Notes: a model not told the origin generated them from the sequence alone. A stretch of DNA of 64,000 bases from Gammaproteobacteria bacterium (GCA_021773565.1 JAJFJZ010000009.1:124001-188000); one strand, 5' to 3'. Shown: positions 40,999 to 50,351, numbered from the stretch's first letter. Numbers and translations: made by a program.

Positions 40999-43128
40999 AT
41001 GAGCGCCCCGCAGTATGTAAGAACCCCCAGACTGGATTTCCAGGATACACAAAGCGCTCGGCACGTGCTCGCACGCTATTTTAACGCAACTTTTTCGCGA
41101 TACGAATCACTCTTTGAAACCCTGGTCGGGGATGCAGCCTATTACGATAAATCCATTTCACAGAGACATCCGCTGATTTTTTACTTTGGGCATACAGCTA
41201 CTTTTTTTGTAAATAAACTAATACTGTGCGGCCTGATCGACCAACGGATAAACCCGGAATTCGAATCCATGTTTGCCATCGGCGTTGATGAAATGAGTTG
41301 GGATGACATTGACGAAACCAACTATGACTGGCCGAGTGTAACATCCGTTCAACAATATCGGGATCAGGTACGATCTCTGGTCAACTCCCTTCTTGAATCG
41401 GCCCCTCTGACACTGCCGCTGGATTGGGAGAACCCGTGGTGGGTGATCATTATGGGCATTGAGCACGAGAATATTCATCTGGAAACCTCGTCCGTGCTTA
41501 TCCGGCAGCACAGTCTGGAGTTGGTAAAAGCACATCCCGACTGGAAAGTGTGGGCACGAGAAAACCCGAAAACCCCGGACCCCCGGAATGCGCCTGAAAA
41601 CAGAGTGGTTGAAATACCCGGCGGATCAGTAGCATTGGGCAAGGAGCAACAAAGCCCGGTGTATGGTTGGGATAATGAATATGGTGCACATAAAGCGGAC
41701 ATAAAATCCTTCCATGCTGCCAAGTACCTTGTAAGTAACCAGGAGTTTCTGCCATTCGTTGAAGACGGCGGCTACGCAAACGATGCAGTATGGGGTGAGG
41801 AAGGATTGCAATGGCGTGAATTCGCTGCTGTAAACGCACCGGGGTTCTGGTTGTTGGAGGGCAAAGCCTGGAAATTGCGCCTTATGACCGAAGTGGTAGA
41901 GATGCCGTGGGCATGGCCGGTTGAGGTCAATTACCACGAAGCCAGGGCATTTTGTAACTGGAAAGCACAACAAAGTGGGGAGCCGGTTCGATTGCCAACG
42001 GAAGAGGAATGGTATCGAATATATGACAGTGCAGGCGTAGACGCGCCTGTTGAGGGGCAGATAAGCAAGGCCAATATTCATCTGGACCATGGCGCCTCCT
42101 CCTGCCGAGTTGACCAGTTTCCACATGGGGATTTTTATGATGTAGTAGGTAACGTTTGGCAGTGGACAGAAACCGCAATTTATCCTTTCGAAGGATTTCG
42201 GGTACATCCTTATTATGATGATTTCACCATGCCTACCATGGATGGCAAACACAATCTCATGAAGGGCGGTTCGTGGATATCCAGTGGGAATGAAACACAA
42301 AGGTCGGCCAGGTATGCATTTCGCCGGCATTTCTATCAACACGCGGGCTTTCGCTACGTCATTGCAGATGCCCCGGAAGAACAACAAATATCCCACTATG
42401 AAGATGACAAAATGTTATCGGAATACGCAGAATTTCACTTTGGCGATACCTATTTCAACGTTGAGAATTTCCCCAAAACCCTTGCCGATATTGCGATACA
42501 AGCCATGGGAGACAAACCTTGCGTTAAGGCACTTGATATAGGTTGTGCAGTAGGGCGGGCCAGCTTTGAGCTTGCCAGGCGTTTTGATGAGGTACGTGGC
42601 ATAGATTTTTCCGCGCGACTCATTGGGCTTGGTGTACAGCTGGCTGAGCAAGGTGTTGTACGTTACAGCATTACCGATGAAGGTGAGCTAAAACACTACT
42701 GTGAAAGACGCTTAAGTGATCTGGGTTTGCAGGAACACAGCCACAAGGTAACTTTTTCCCAGGGAGATGCCTGCAATCTCAAGAGCAGTTATACCGGATA
42801 TGATCTGGTGCTTGCGGCCAACCTGATTGACAGATTGTACGATCCTGTCTTGTTTTTGGGGACCATTCATGAACGTATTAATATGGGTGGTGTGCTGATG
42901 GTAACGTCGCCCTATACGTGGCTTGAAGAACACACTAAAAAAGACCATTGGCTTGGGGGATATAAAAGCGATGGTGAAAATGTAACCACGCTGGACGGCT
43001 TGAAATCTGTGCTTTTGGAGCATTTTGAACTGTTACGCGAACCGCAGCAGGTGCCATTTGTGATACGTGAAACCAGCAGAAAATTCCAGCACACACTGTC
43101 TGATGTTACCCTGTGGGTGCGCAAGTGA
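40999..43128 (+). CDS. ovoA: 5-histidylcysteine sulfoxide synthase/5-thiohistidine methyltransferase OvoA
   Basis: 709 residues from ATG 40999, with AAGGA 8 bases upstream. Residues 1 to about 450 are the non-haem iron sulfoxide synthase. They comprise a DinB-like domain with FYFGHTA (H65) and IEHENIHLE (H156, H160), the HxxxHxE pattern, followed by an FGE-sulfatase-like domain with NVWQWTET and GGSWISSGNE. The C-terminal ~240 residues are a SAM methyltransferase with GCAVGR at about 515. This fusion identifies OvoA rather than EgtB. It joins cysteine to histidine at C5 with O2 and later methylates 5-thiohistidine to ovothiol. No OvoB lyase gene was found in the window. A small membrane protein gene follows after 19 bases. 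Confidence 0.92.
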   Translation: MSAPQYVRTPRLDFQDTQSARHVLARYFNATFSRYESLFETLVGDAAYYDKSISQRHPLIFYFGHTATFFVNKLILCGLIDQRINPEFESMFAIGVDEMSWDDIDETNYDWPSVTSVQQYRDQVRSLVNSLLESAPLTLPLDWENPWWVIIMGIEHENIHLETSSVLIRQHSLELVKAHPDWKVWARENPKTPDPRNAPENRVVEIPGGSVALGKEQQSPVYGWDNEYGAHKADIKSFHAAKYLVSNQEFLPFVEDGGYANDAVWGEEGLQWREFAAVNAPGFWLLEGKAWKLRLMTEVVEMPWAWPVEVNYHEARAFCNWKAQQSGEPVRLPTEEEWYRIYDSAGVDAPVEGQISKANIHLDHGASSCRVDQFPHGDFYDVVGNVWQWTETAIYPFEGFRVHPYYDDFTMPTMDGKHNLMKGGSWISSGNETQRSARYAFRRHFYQHAGFRYVIADAPEEQQISHYEDDKMLSEYAEFHFGDTYFNVENFPKTLADIAIQAMGDKPCVKALDIGCAVGRASFELARRFDEVRGIDFSARLIGLGVQLAEQGVVRYSITDEGELKHYCERRLSDLGLQEHSHKVTFSQGDACNLKSSYTGYDLVLAANLIDRLYDPVLFLGTIHERINMGGVLMVTSPYTWLEEHTKKDHWLGGYKSDGENVTTLDGLKSVLLEHFELLREPQQVPFVIRETSRKFQHTLSDVTLWVRK

Positions 43129-43147
43129 AAATAAGGAAGGTGTTACC

Positions 43148-43585
43148 ATGACAGAAGATGTAAATGAAGACCTGCCTGGTTGGTTCAAACTGGTGGCCGG
43201 GTTGGCAGTAGCGTGGAATTTATTGGGTGTGGTGGCGTATATCGCCCAGACGATGATGACGCCCGAAGCCTTTGCCGCCATGTCACCCGCAGAGCAGGAT
43301 TTGTATACCAGCACCCCGGCATGGGCGACAGGTGCTTTTGCTATCGCCGTATTTGGCGGGGCTGCAGGGTCGCTACTGCTGTTTCTTAGAAAAGCGCTTG
43401 CAGAAAGCATACTCGTTCTGTCGTTGGCCGGTGTTGTGGTACAGATGTTTCACTCATTTTTTATGAGTAATGCTTTTGAAGTCTATGGTCCGGGTGGCGC
43501 AATTATGCCTGTGTTGGTATTGCTGATCGCTATCGCACTTGTTTGGCTGGCCCGATCTGCAAAAACGAAAGGCTGGATCACATAG
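43148..43585 (+). CDS. Small four-helix membrane protein of unknown function
   Basis: 145 residues from ATG 43148, with AAGGAAGG about 7-9 bases upstream. An in-frame start at 43067 would overlap ovoA by 60 bases. Four hydrophobic helices are seen (about residues 14-34, 55-75, 83-100 and 112-132), separated by short polar loops. The first loop has MTPEAFAAMSPAEQDLYT. The family is not known to me by name, though such four-helix sugar-transporter-like proteins are common. Close spacing to ovoA suggests cotranscription, but no link to ovothiol synthesis is established. Confidence 0.75.
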   Translation: MTEDVNEDLPGWFKLVAGLAVAWNLLGVVAYIAQTMMTPEAFAAMSPAEQDLYTSTPAWATGAFAIAVFGGAAGSLLLFLRKALAESILVLSLAGVVVQMFHSFFMSNAFEVYGPGGAIMPVLVLLIAIALVWLARSAKTKGWIT

Positions 43586-43602
43586 GAAATGCTCGGGTAC
43601 GG

Positions 43603-44526
43603 TTAGTGATTGCGCAGCAATTGTGCGATTATTTTGATCGCTGCAATGGATGCCTGGTCGTCACATGCAACGACCTTTAAATTCATGATGGAGCAACCGG
43701 CATTAACATAGGGTAGCAATGCTTCTGCCACCTGCTCGGGCGTACCAAATGGAACGTAACGTTCGAATTTTTCAAAGGGCACATGGTAAAAATCTTCCAT
43801 AGCATCCGCGACCAAAACTCTCGCCTCTTCACGGTTGTTAGCCACGCCTACCCAGGGTTGGTAACCATGATGCCAATTGTGTCCTTCACGCCCAAGCGCC
43901 GTAGCCGTCTGTTGTATAAGGGCCAGGGCTTCCTGATACCTGCTAACGGAGCACCAGGCCCCAATCCAGCCGTCACCAAAGTGTGCGGCACGTTTAAGTG
44001 CTGCATCTGAACGCCCACCTACAATTATGGGAATGCCAGTACCGATCTCTGGTTTGATTTGGGCTGCGCCAAGCTTGAAAAACTCACCCGTGAAGTCAAC
44101 CGTTTCTTCGGTCATAAGCCGACGTATGATAGTTAAGGATTCGTTTGTGCGACGACCACGGGTGCGGGGATCCACTTCACAAACTTCCACTTCATGCCGG
44201 TCATCACCGCCGATACCCACTCCAAATATCACCCTGCCGGGTGCTATGGTGTTAATGGTTGCCAATTGTCTGGCTACCGGCAGGGGATGTCTCAGCGGCA
44301 AAAGGTAGATACTGATCATCACTCCAATCTTTGGGTGTAACTGGGAAAGTGCTGCAATTTCAACAAAGCCATCGGTACCGGAACCATCACGAAAAGAGAC
44401 GTGATCTGCCATAAAGATGTGGTCCACTCCCGCATTGTAGGCATCTTCAAGAATCTGTCGTTTGGCATCCTCTTTCATTGACCACAGGTTTACCGGTGTG
44501 GCCATCCCAATACGCAGATTTCTCAT
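43603..44526 (-). CDS. LLM-class flavin-dependent oxidoreductase (F420/FMN type)
   Basis: 307 residues. The luciferase-like monooxygenase barrel is recognised from IGMATPVNLW, AGVDHIFMADHVSF, GRVIFGVGIGGDDRHE and IPIIVGGRSDAALKRAAHFGDGWIG. Members use F420 or FMN to oxidise or reduce small molecules. It diverges from the acyl-CoA dehydrogenase-like gene over a 159-base gap holding a palindrome (44628-44640). With that gene, a nitroreductase, an HpaB hydroxylase and extradiol dioxygenase genes, it probably belongs to an aromatic or heterocyclic degradation set (inference). Substrate unknown; whether this organism makes F420 cannot be judged here. Confidence 0.87.
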   Translation of the reverse strand: MRNLRIGMATPVNLWSMKEDAKRQILEDAYNAGVDHIFMADHVSFRDGSGTDGFVEIAALSQLHPKIGVMISIYLLPLRHPLPVARQLATINTIAPGRVIFGVGIGGDDRHEVEVCEVDPRTRGRRTNESLTIIRRLMTEETVDFTGEFFKLGAAQIKPEIGTGIPIIVGGRSDAALKRAAHFGDGWIGAWCSVSRYQEALALIQQTATALGREGHNWHHGYQPWVGVANNREEARVLVADAMEDFYHVPFEKFERYVPFGTPEQVAEALLPYVNAGCSIMNLKVVACDDQASIAAIKIIAQLLRNH

Positions 44527-44627
44527 GAACAGATCGCAGAAAAGGCAGCCTTGATTGAAATGTTGTACGTACCGGTTTTATGTGTCATTTGGGCCTTTCT
44601 GACTTGTGAAAACAGAAACAATTTGCA

Positions 44628-44640
44628 AATGGTAACCATT
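44628..44640. promoter_or_regulatory. Palindrome in divergent LLM/monooxygenase promoter region
   Basis: AATGGT and ACCATT flank a single A, giving 6-bp arms in the gap between two divergently read catabolic genes. It sits 46 bases before the acyl-CoA dehydrogenase-like start. No regulator gene is adjacent, so the binding protein is unknown. It is offered as an operator candidate on symmetry and position only. Confidence 0.4.
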
Positions 44641-44685
44641 CATTCATAGACTAATCAAGGCTATCCCTGTTGCATGAAGGAATCT

Positions 44686-45849
44686 ATGATCGTGAGTGTA
44701 GAAAAAGAACTGCTCGGCGAAGCGCAGCGCCTCAGCGAGTTGTTTTACGAAAAATCGGAAGCCATTGAGCAGGCCAGGAGAATTCCCTCAGACCTGTCAA
44801 AAATGATGGCTGAGGCTGGTTTTTACAGATTAGGCGTGCCTGAAGAGATTGGCGGGCTGGAAGCACCACCTAAACTGTCCAGTCAGATTTTTGAAACCCT
44901 TGCACAAGGTGATGCTTCCTGTGCCTGGGTGGCGTTTATTGGTACTACTTCCGGCACGGCTTTGGCCGGTCTTTGTGAGATCGATGCCAGAGCTGTTTTT
45001 TCAAGCCCCACTACCATGCTGACAGGTGTCTTTGCACCCAATGGCAGCGCCGAGATTACGGACGGTGGGTTTAAGGTTACCGGGCGATGGCAATGGGGAT
45101 CGGGAAGCCAGAATGCGGATTGGGTTACGGGCGGCTGCGTGATAACTAAAAACGGCGAACCTGTTCTGGATAAGAAAGGCAAACCGGTTACACACATGCT
45201 GGTGATGCCGGCAAAGCACATTGAGTATCTGGATACCTGGCACGTAAGTGGCTTGAAAGGCACCGGCAGCCTTGATTATCGGGTTGATAACCTGTTCGTA
45301 CCTGCGACCCATGCGGTTGGTTATCACCATAAGCCATATTCTAAGGGCTCTCTGTTTGCCTTCCCGCCTATTACCTTTCTCGCTCTGGGCATCGCTGCGG
45401 TCACGCTGGGCATCGCCCGTGCTTCAATTAACGAATTTTTGGCGCTGGCACAGACCAAAAAACGTGCACATACTCGCAGCACTATTGCAGAACAGCCTTA
45501 TACCCATCTGCAAGTAGCCGAAGCGGAGGCGGCGCTACGCAGTGCCCGTGCATTCTATTACCAGGCGATTGATGCTGTATGGGATGGTACCCGGAAAGAT
45601 GGATTGGCCAGTATCGAACTACGGCGGGATCTGCGCCTTGCGACAACCCATGCTGTTGGTGCCAGCATTAAGGTTGTAGATGTTATGTATGCCCTGGGTG
45701 GAGGTGCATCTGTTTATGAAACATCCAGGCTGCAGCGGCATCTGCGAGACGTTCATGTAGCCCGGCAACACATCATGGTGGCACCCACTACACTTGAAAC
45801 CATTGGCCGTCTTTTTCTAGGTGTTGATGCCAATACTTCCATGTTTTAA
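44686..45849 (+). CDS. Acyl-CoA dehydrogenase-fold flavin monooxygenase/dehydrogenase
   Basis: 387 residues from ATG 44686, which has AAGGA just upstream; ATG 44674 (four residues longer) is an alternative without such a site. ERIPSDLSKMMAEAGFYRLGVPEEIGG, FKVTGRWQWGSGSQNADW and LDTWHVSGLKGTGSLDYRVDNLFVP match the acyl-CoA dehydrogenase middle and N-terminal domains. The C-terminal part resembles the HsaA/group D-type flavin monooxygenase domain. It lacks an obvious catalytic glutamate as seen in true acyl-CoA dehydrogenases, so hydroxylation of an aromatic ring or similar is more likely (inference). The nitroreductase 16 bases downstream could supply reduced flavin. Confidence 0.85.
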   Translation: MIVSVEKELLGEAQRLSELFYEKSEAIEQARRIPSDLSKMMAEAGFYRLGVPEEIGGLEAPPKLSSQIFETLAQGDASCAWVAFIGTTSGTALAGLCEIDARAVFSSPTTMLTGVFAPNGSAEITDGGFKVTGRWQWGSGSQNADWVTGGCVITKNGEPVLDKKGKPVTHMLVMPAKHIEYLDTWHVSGLKGTGSLDYRVDNLFVPATHAVGYHHKPYSKGSLFAFPPITFLALGIAAVTLGIARASINEFLALAQTKKRAHTRSTIAEQPYTHLQVAEAEAALRSARAFYYQAIDAVWDGTRKDGLASIELRRDLRLATTHAVGASIKVVDVMYALGGGASVYETSRLQRHLRDVHVARQHIMVAPTTLETIGRLFLGVDANTSMF

Positions 45850-45864
45850 GAAAAAGGAAAATTG

Positions 45865-46533
45865 ATGAGTGGTGTAAGCCAGGATTTATATGAAGCAATG
45901 AGCACTCTGCGAGCAGTGAGACGACTGCGTAGAGACCCCATTGCCGACGATGTACTGCGACGTATTTTGCAGGCGGCCGCCTGGGCGCCCAGTGGGGGAA
46001 ATGTTCAGCCCTGGCGTGTTGTGGTGGTAAAAAATCGTGAAAAAAGGCGAGCCATAGGTGATCTCTATCAACCCTTGTGGCAAAAATATGCTGCAGGACA
46101 CCACGAACACCTGTCAAAGCTGTCGGGTGAGGTGCTGGCAAAGCAAAAACGGATGTTGGCTGCTGCAGACCATCTGGGCGATAAACTGGCAGAGGCCCCC
46201 GTTCTATTGGTTTATTGCTTCAATCCCGCCAATATGGCGATCACCGATAGTAATATGGATCGACCGAGCATTGTGGGTGGTGCTTCGGTTTACCTTGCAG
46301 TACAAAATGCCATGCTGGCTTGTCGGGCTGAAGGTGTTGGCTGTGTGCTTACCACACTGCTTTGCGCTGAAGAAGCCGCGATAAAGTCTTTACTGAAAAT
46401 ACCTGAAGAATGGTACACCTGTGGTGTTATGCCACTGGGTTATCCCGTTGGTAAAGGACATGGTCCAATTAGTCGCAGGCCAGTAAACGAGCTGGCTTTT
46501 GCAGATACCTTTGGGAATGGGGTAGTGCTCTAA
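45865..46533 (+). CDS. Nitroreductase-family FMN oxidoreductase
   Basis: 222 residues from ATG 45865, with AAAGG about 8 bases upstream. The FMN-binding pattern is clear: STLRAVRRLRRDPI, then AAAWAPSGGNVQPWRVVVVK, and the C-terminal EEWYTCGVMPLGYPVGKGHGP. Family members reduce nitro groups, quinones, flavins or enones using NAD(P)H. It is placed 15 bases after the acyl-CoA dehydrogenase-like monooxygenase gene, so a partner role as flavin reductase is a reasonable guess. No CoA-binding or heme motif is seen. Confidence 0.88.
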   Translation: MSGVSQDLYEAMSTLRAVRRLRRDPIADDVLRRILQAAAWAPSGGNVQPWRVVVVKNREKRRAIGDLYQPLWQKYAAGHHEHLSKLSGEVLAKQKRMLAAADHLGDKLAEAPVLLVYCFNPANMAITDSNMDRPSIVGGASVYLAVQNAMLACRAEGVGCVLTTLLCAEEAAIKSLLKIPEEWYTCGVMPLGYPVGKGHGPISRRPVNELAFADTFGNGVVL

Positions 46534-46585
46534 CGACGGAATTTCAACAGTATCTCGTATACACATAGAAACATGGAGAGCTTCC

Positions 46586-47122
46586 TTGCGTCATTTATCA
46601 CTAATATCTGTATCTGTACTGTTATCTGCCTGCGCAGGCCTGTCGACCAAAGCGCCTCAAGCACTGGATCTTTCCGGTACCTGGCAATTGAACCGCGCAT
46701 TGAGTGATATTCCAGCAGCACCAACCAGAAGAAATGCTGTAAAGGGACCTCCAGCCGTTGAACGACAACGAAAGGGTGGGATGCCGGGAGGTGCTTCTTC
46801 CATGCATGAAATGATGTTATCACTAAAGGCACACGGTCTTGAGATTGAGCAAACTTCTGACTCTATGGGTATCCAATTCCGCTCCCGGCAGGATCAGGGC
46901 TATCGTGATATTTCCTGGGGTAAGAAAACACAGGGTGAACTGAAAACAGAATCGGGATGGGAAAACAACTCCCTTGTAGTGAAAATGCAGAATGGGCGAA
47001 TGAAACTTGAGGAACGTTACACCATTAGCGCAGATAGGCAGCTGCTGACTCTGTTTGTTGAGCTAAGTGGTGGTCCTCAGGGCGCTCGCAAATTACGCAA
47101 GGTATTTGACAGACAGGACTAG
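46586..47122 (+). CDS. Lipoprotein of unknown function
   Basis: 178 residues from a TTG start with GGAG six bases upstream. MRHLSLISVSVLLSAC carries a lipobox (LLSA-C16), so the mature protein should be lipid-anchored at Cys16. The rest is small and polar, with LDLSGTWQLNRALSDIP (about 28-44), a motif seen in several exported beta-rich proteins. Then come a Pro/Arg/Gly-rich segment and beta-strand pairs (LKTESGWENNSLVVKMQNG). I do not recognise a family. It is 52 bases after the nitroreductase gene and may share its transcript, but a role in catabolism is not obvious. Confidence 0.7.
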   Translation: MRHLSLISVSVLLSACAGLSTKAPQALDLSGTWQLNRALSDIPAAPTRRNAVKGPPAVERQRKGGMPGGASSMHEMMLSLKAHGLEIEQTSDSMGIQFRSRQDQGYRDISWGKKTQGELKTESGWENNSLVVKMQNGRMKLEERYTISADRQLLTLFVELSGGPQGARKLRKVFDRQD

Positions 47123-47159
47123 TCTTGTGTGCGGGTCTGGTCAGTTTCAAATTCAACAG

Positions 47160-47291
47160 GTCTTCCTTTATCCAATATTGTTGCCCATAAATCATAGTCA
47201 ATATCGGAGCAGTGATGAGCATAATTAATATGGAATCAATCGATGCCGCTCCCACCCGAACCCAAAATCCCGCGTATTCCATATTTTTCAT
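47160..47291 (-). pseudogene. Truncated RDD-family membrane protein remnant
   Basis: Read leftwards from an ATG at 47291, the first ~40 residues are MKNMEYAGFWVRVGAASIDS followed by ILIMLITAPILTMIYGQQYW, a textbook start of an RDD-domain protein with its R..D signature and first helix. After residue 43 the similarity stops and the frame runs into the back of the lipoprotein gene. RDD proteins usually have two or three helices and over 100 residues, so the 3' part has been lost, probably by deletion. Family recognition is by motif; the truncation is seen directly. Confidence 0.65.
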
Positions 47292-47393
47292 AATGTCTCA
47301 TTACACTGATAGTCAGACTTTCCATTACCTCACCCGACAATCACAAAATAATATGTTATATAGATTAAAATCCACAATAACAGAATTTTCCAA

Positions 47394-48602
47394 ATGCTGA
47401 ATCGACTTAAGAACAAGTTCAAATACCTAATATCCGGTTTAAGCAGTTTGGATAATCGCCCAATTGGCAAGACGGTTCTAACGATTGTATTGTTGCTGGA
47501 CCTGTTTATTCTGGCTTCCCTGTTTCAAGGTTTATCTGACCATACCAGCCAGCTGGTTAGCCCGATTGAATATATACCACAGCATTGCCGGGATATCGTG
47601 ATAGCAGAGGAGTGGAATGAGGGAAAGCGATTAACTCGTATCGCACAAATCGCGGCAGAATATAGAAACAGAATCTATTACCCGGATACCAATGCTGAAC
47701 TAATGCAGGTGCATCCGATTTGTCTGCCGATAACAGACCTGATGCTGTCCATTAAGCGTGATGCACTTCTCTCTGAAACCCTGAATGCTTACTTGCGATA
47801 CAGAAATACTACGAACCAGTTCAGTTCCGAGCTGGAGAGAAGCAGGGCAGCATACGATACTTCTTTGCTGGAAGACATTGCTGAGCAAGCGGGTAATCAA
47901 GACGATGTAGCTGCAATAAAGCGCCAGGCTAAGGGTGTAACAGCGCAGCTGAATAGACTTTCAAAAGAAGAATCGCAGACACGCGATCTGCTTTTGCAAA
48001 ATGACGCCATTCAACAATTGTTCAGTATTATTGAAGGGTCGTCCCCGCAGGACAGAGAGCTGCTATTGCAGGAGCTACGTCACCTGAATTTCTGGTATCC
48101 CGTAAAACGCCTTGGCATGGAATTGGTTTTTTTGTTACCACTTATCGTAATTTTCTATCTGTGGAACTCGAAAAGTCTGGCTAAAGCTCGACCCTATCAA
48201 AGCCTGGTGTCGTCGCATTTACTGGTGGTTGTGTTCATTCCGGTGCTATTCAAGGTACTGGAATTGGTGTACGAGATTCTGCCGAAAAAACTTCTAAAGC
48301 ATATTTTTGATTGGCTGCAGTCTTTCAACCTGGTCGCTATTTGGCATTACCTGTCAATGGGCGCTGGTATCGCTGCAGCACTGGCCCTGATTTATGTCAT
48401 GCAACAAAGGCTGTTTTCACAGGAAAAAATAGTACAAAAACGCATAGCAAAAGGGCAGTGCCAAAATTGTGGTGTACGCTTACCCGCAGAGAACAATGCC
48501 TGTTTTCAATGTGGTTTTAAGCTAACACGCCAATGTGCTACCTGTAGCAAAGAAACTTTTGTGTATGGCAAGTATTGTAGAGAGTGCGGGGCAAGCGAAT
48601 AA
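47394..48602 (+). CDS. Multi-helix membrane protein with C-terminal double zinc ribbon
   Basis: 402 residues. A first membrane helix lies near residues 27-46. A long extracytoplasmic or cytoplasmic domain of about 190 residues, rich in Glu, Gln and Arg and likely helical or coiled (for example QAKGVTAQLNRLSKEESQTRD), is followed by three more hydrophobic stretches (about 245-262, 272-295 and 318-340). The C-terminus carries two CxxC pairs, CQNCGVRLP...CFQCG and CATCSKETFVYGKYCRECG, i.e. two zinc ribbons. No family name is recognised. There is no clear ribosome binding site. It is read towards the convergent acyl-CoA ligase gene with a 10-base gap. Confidence 0.8.
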   Translation: MLNRLKNKFKYLISGLSSLDNRPIGKTVLTIVLLLDLFILASLFQGLSDHTSQLVSPIEYIPQHCRDIVIAEEWNEGKRLTRIAQIAAEYRNRIYYPDTNAELMQVHPICLPITDLMLSIKRDALLSETLNAYLRYRNTTNQFSSELERSRAAYDTSLLEDIAEQAGNQDDVAAIKRQAKGVTAQLNRLSKEESQTRDLLLQNDAIQQLFSIIEGSSPQDRELLLQELRHLNFWYPVKRLGMELVFLLPLIVIFYLWNSKSLAKARPYQSLVSSHLLVVVFIPVLFKVLELVYEILPKKLLKHIFDWLQSFNLVAIWHYLSMGAGIAAALALIYVMQQRLFSQEKIVQKRIAKGQCQNCGVRLPAENNACFQCGFKLTRQCATCSKETFVYGKYCRECGASE

Positions 48603-48612
48603 TTATTACCCT

Positions 48613-50256
48613 TTACGTCCCAGGATGTTCTGCCTGGGCCCACTCTTTTTCTTTAAGCTCCACGCGCCGAATTTTACCGCTAACGGTCTTGGGCAATTCT
48701 TCAACGAATTCAATTTTGCGCGGGTATTTGTAGGGTGCAGTAACTGCTTTCACGTGATTCTGAAGCTCTTTGATAAGTGCGTCGCTACCCGTATATTCAG
48801 CAGTAAGAATGATAAATGCCTTCACCACTTCCCCGCGTTTTTCGTCCGGGCTGGCGACCACCGCAGACTCGGCTACCGCCGGGTGTTCAATAAGGGCGCT
48901 TTCAACTTCAAAAGGTCCGATACGATAACCGGCAGACAGAATCACATCGTCAGATCTGCTGATAAACCAGAAATAACCATCTTCGTCTACAGATGCCCGA
49001 TCACCGGTGATATACCAGTCGCCTTTAAAGGACGCCGCGGTTTTGTCGGGTTCATTTTTGTATTCTTTAAATAAGCCCTGGGGGCGCTCTGGCACAACCC
49101 GAACGGCAATATCACCCTCTGTATTGGGGGGTAATATCTCTCCCTGGTTACCAATCACATGAAGATCGATCCCCGGTGCTGGTTTACCCATGGACCCGGC
49201 GCGCGTTTCGTTACAATGGAAATTACCGCAGAGAATAACTGATTCTGTCTGCCCGTAGCCATCTCTTATGGTCAATCCGGTTGCCGCACGCCACACCGAG
49301 ATTATTTCCGGGTTCAGCGGTTCGCCTGCACCAACACAATGCAAAAGGTGCGGAAAAGTATGAGACTTTACGTCTTGCAGTACCAGCATCCTGTAGATTG
49401 TAGGCGCGCCGCACATCGTGGTAATGGGATACCCTGAGAGAATCTCCAGAGTTCGCGTTGGATCAAATGCGGCAGCATTGTGTACAAAAATAGCAGCACC
49501 ACATAACCACGGGCCAAAATAGCTGCTCCAGGCGGCTTTTGCCCAGCCCGTGTCGCTAATGTTCCAGTGCAGGTGCTCCGGTTTCAGGTCCAGCCAGTAC
49601 TTGCCGGTAGTGATATGGCCCATCGCGTAACTGTGCGTATGAATGGTCATTTTTGGAAAACCCGTGGTACCCGACGTGAAGTAACACAAAGCGTTTTCTT
49701 CACTGTCAGTGTCTGCGGTCGCAAAATCCGGGGCTGCAGCCGCCACCGTCGTTGAGTAGGAAACCCACCCATCCATAGCATCATCGCCGATCAGTATTTT
49801 GGAAGATAAGGTGGGACACTCATCGATTACCTGTTCGAGTTTGGCAGCATTTATGGCATCGGTAACTACGCAAGTGGCTTGGGAAGTATTTATCCGGTAG
49901 GCCAGATCTTTTGCCGACAGTTGAACTGTACCTGGTGATACGACGGCCCCCATGCGTATACAGGCGGTTACGGTTTCCCACCACTCTATGTTTCTGCCTA
50001 ATACGAGCACCACCGTATCACCACGGGTTACGCCTGCATCACTCAGTACATTACACAGCTGTTTTGAACGCGTACTGATATCGTGAAAGGTGCGTTTCTC
50101 TTCTACACCATTGTCGTCAATCCAGTGCATCGCCAGCTTGTTTTTGTCTTCAGCCCAATGGTCAATAGCATCCCTGGCAAAATTGTATTTCTCTGGATGT
50201 TGCCAGGCAAAATTAGCGTATTCTTCCTGGTAGTTCTGCATGTTGTGTTGATTCAT
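48613..50256 (-). CDS. AMP-binding acyl-CoA synthetase (medium-chain/ACSM-like)
   Basis: 547 residues, normal for the family. The ATP-binding signature is YFTSGTTGFPKM (residues about 209-220). The second motif is GDWYITGDRASVDEDGYFWFISRSDDVI, and the C-terminal catalytic lysine lies in LPKTVSGKIRRVEL. It activates a carboxylic acid to an adenylate and then a CoA thioester in the cytoplasm. Overall resemblance is to ACSM-type medium-chain or aromatic acyl-CoA ligases (inference). It is divergent from the HpaB-type hydroxylase (137-base gap), so it may activate an aromatic or side-chain acid. Convergent with the zinc-ribbon gene. Confidence 0.9.
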   Translation of the reverse strand: MNQHNMQNYQEEYANFAWQHPEKYNFARDAIDHWAEDKNKLAMHWIDDNGVEEKRTFHDISTRSKQLCNVLSDAGVTRGDTVVLVLGRNIEWWETVTACIRMGAVVSPGTVQLSAKDLAYRINTSQATCVVTDAINAAKLEQVIDECPTLSSKILIGDDAMDGWVSYSTTVAAAAPDFATADTDSEENALCYFTSGTTGFPKMTIHTHSYAMGHITTGKYWLDLKPEHLHWNISDTGWAKAAWSSYFGPWLCGAAIFVHNAAAFDPTRTLEILSGYPITTMCGAPTIYRMLVLQDVKSHTFPHLLHCVGAGEPLNPEIISVWRAATGLTIRDGYGQTESVILCGNFHCNETRAGSMGKPAPGIDLHVIGNQGEILPPNTEGDIAVRVVPERPQGLFKEYKNEPDKTAASFKGDWYITGDRASVDEDGYFWFISRSDDVILSAGYRIGPFEVESALIEHPAVAESAVVASPDEKRGEVVKAFIILTAEYTGSDALIKELQNHVKAVTAPYKYPRKIEFVEELPKTVSGKIRRVELKEKEWAQAEHPGT

Positions 50257-50351
50257 CAGGGGTGTATGTCTCTGTAATAATTATTGTCGAAAGAGTGTAA
50301 CCTAAAAATTAACGCGTCAAAATGCTGCCTTGACAGCTTTGGGAAACTACT

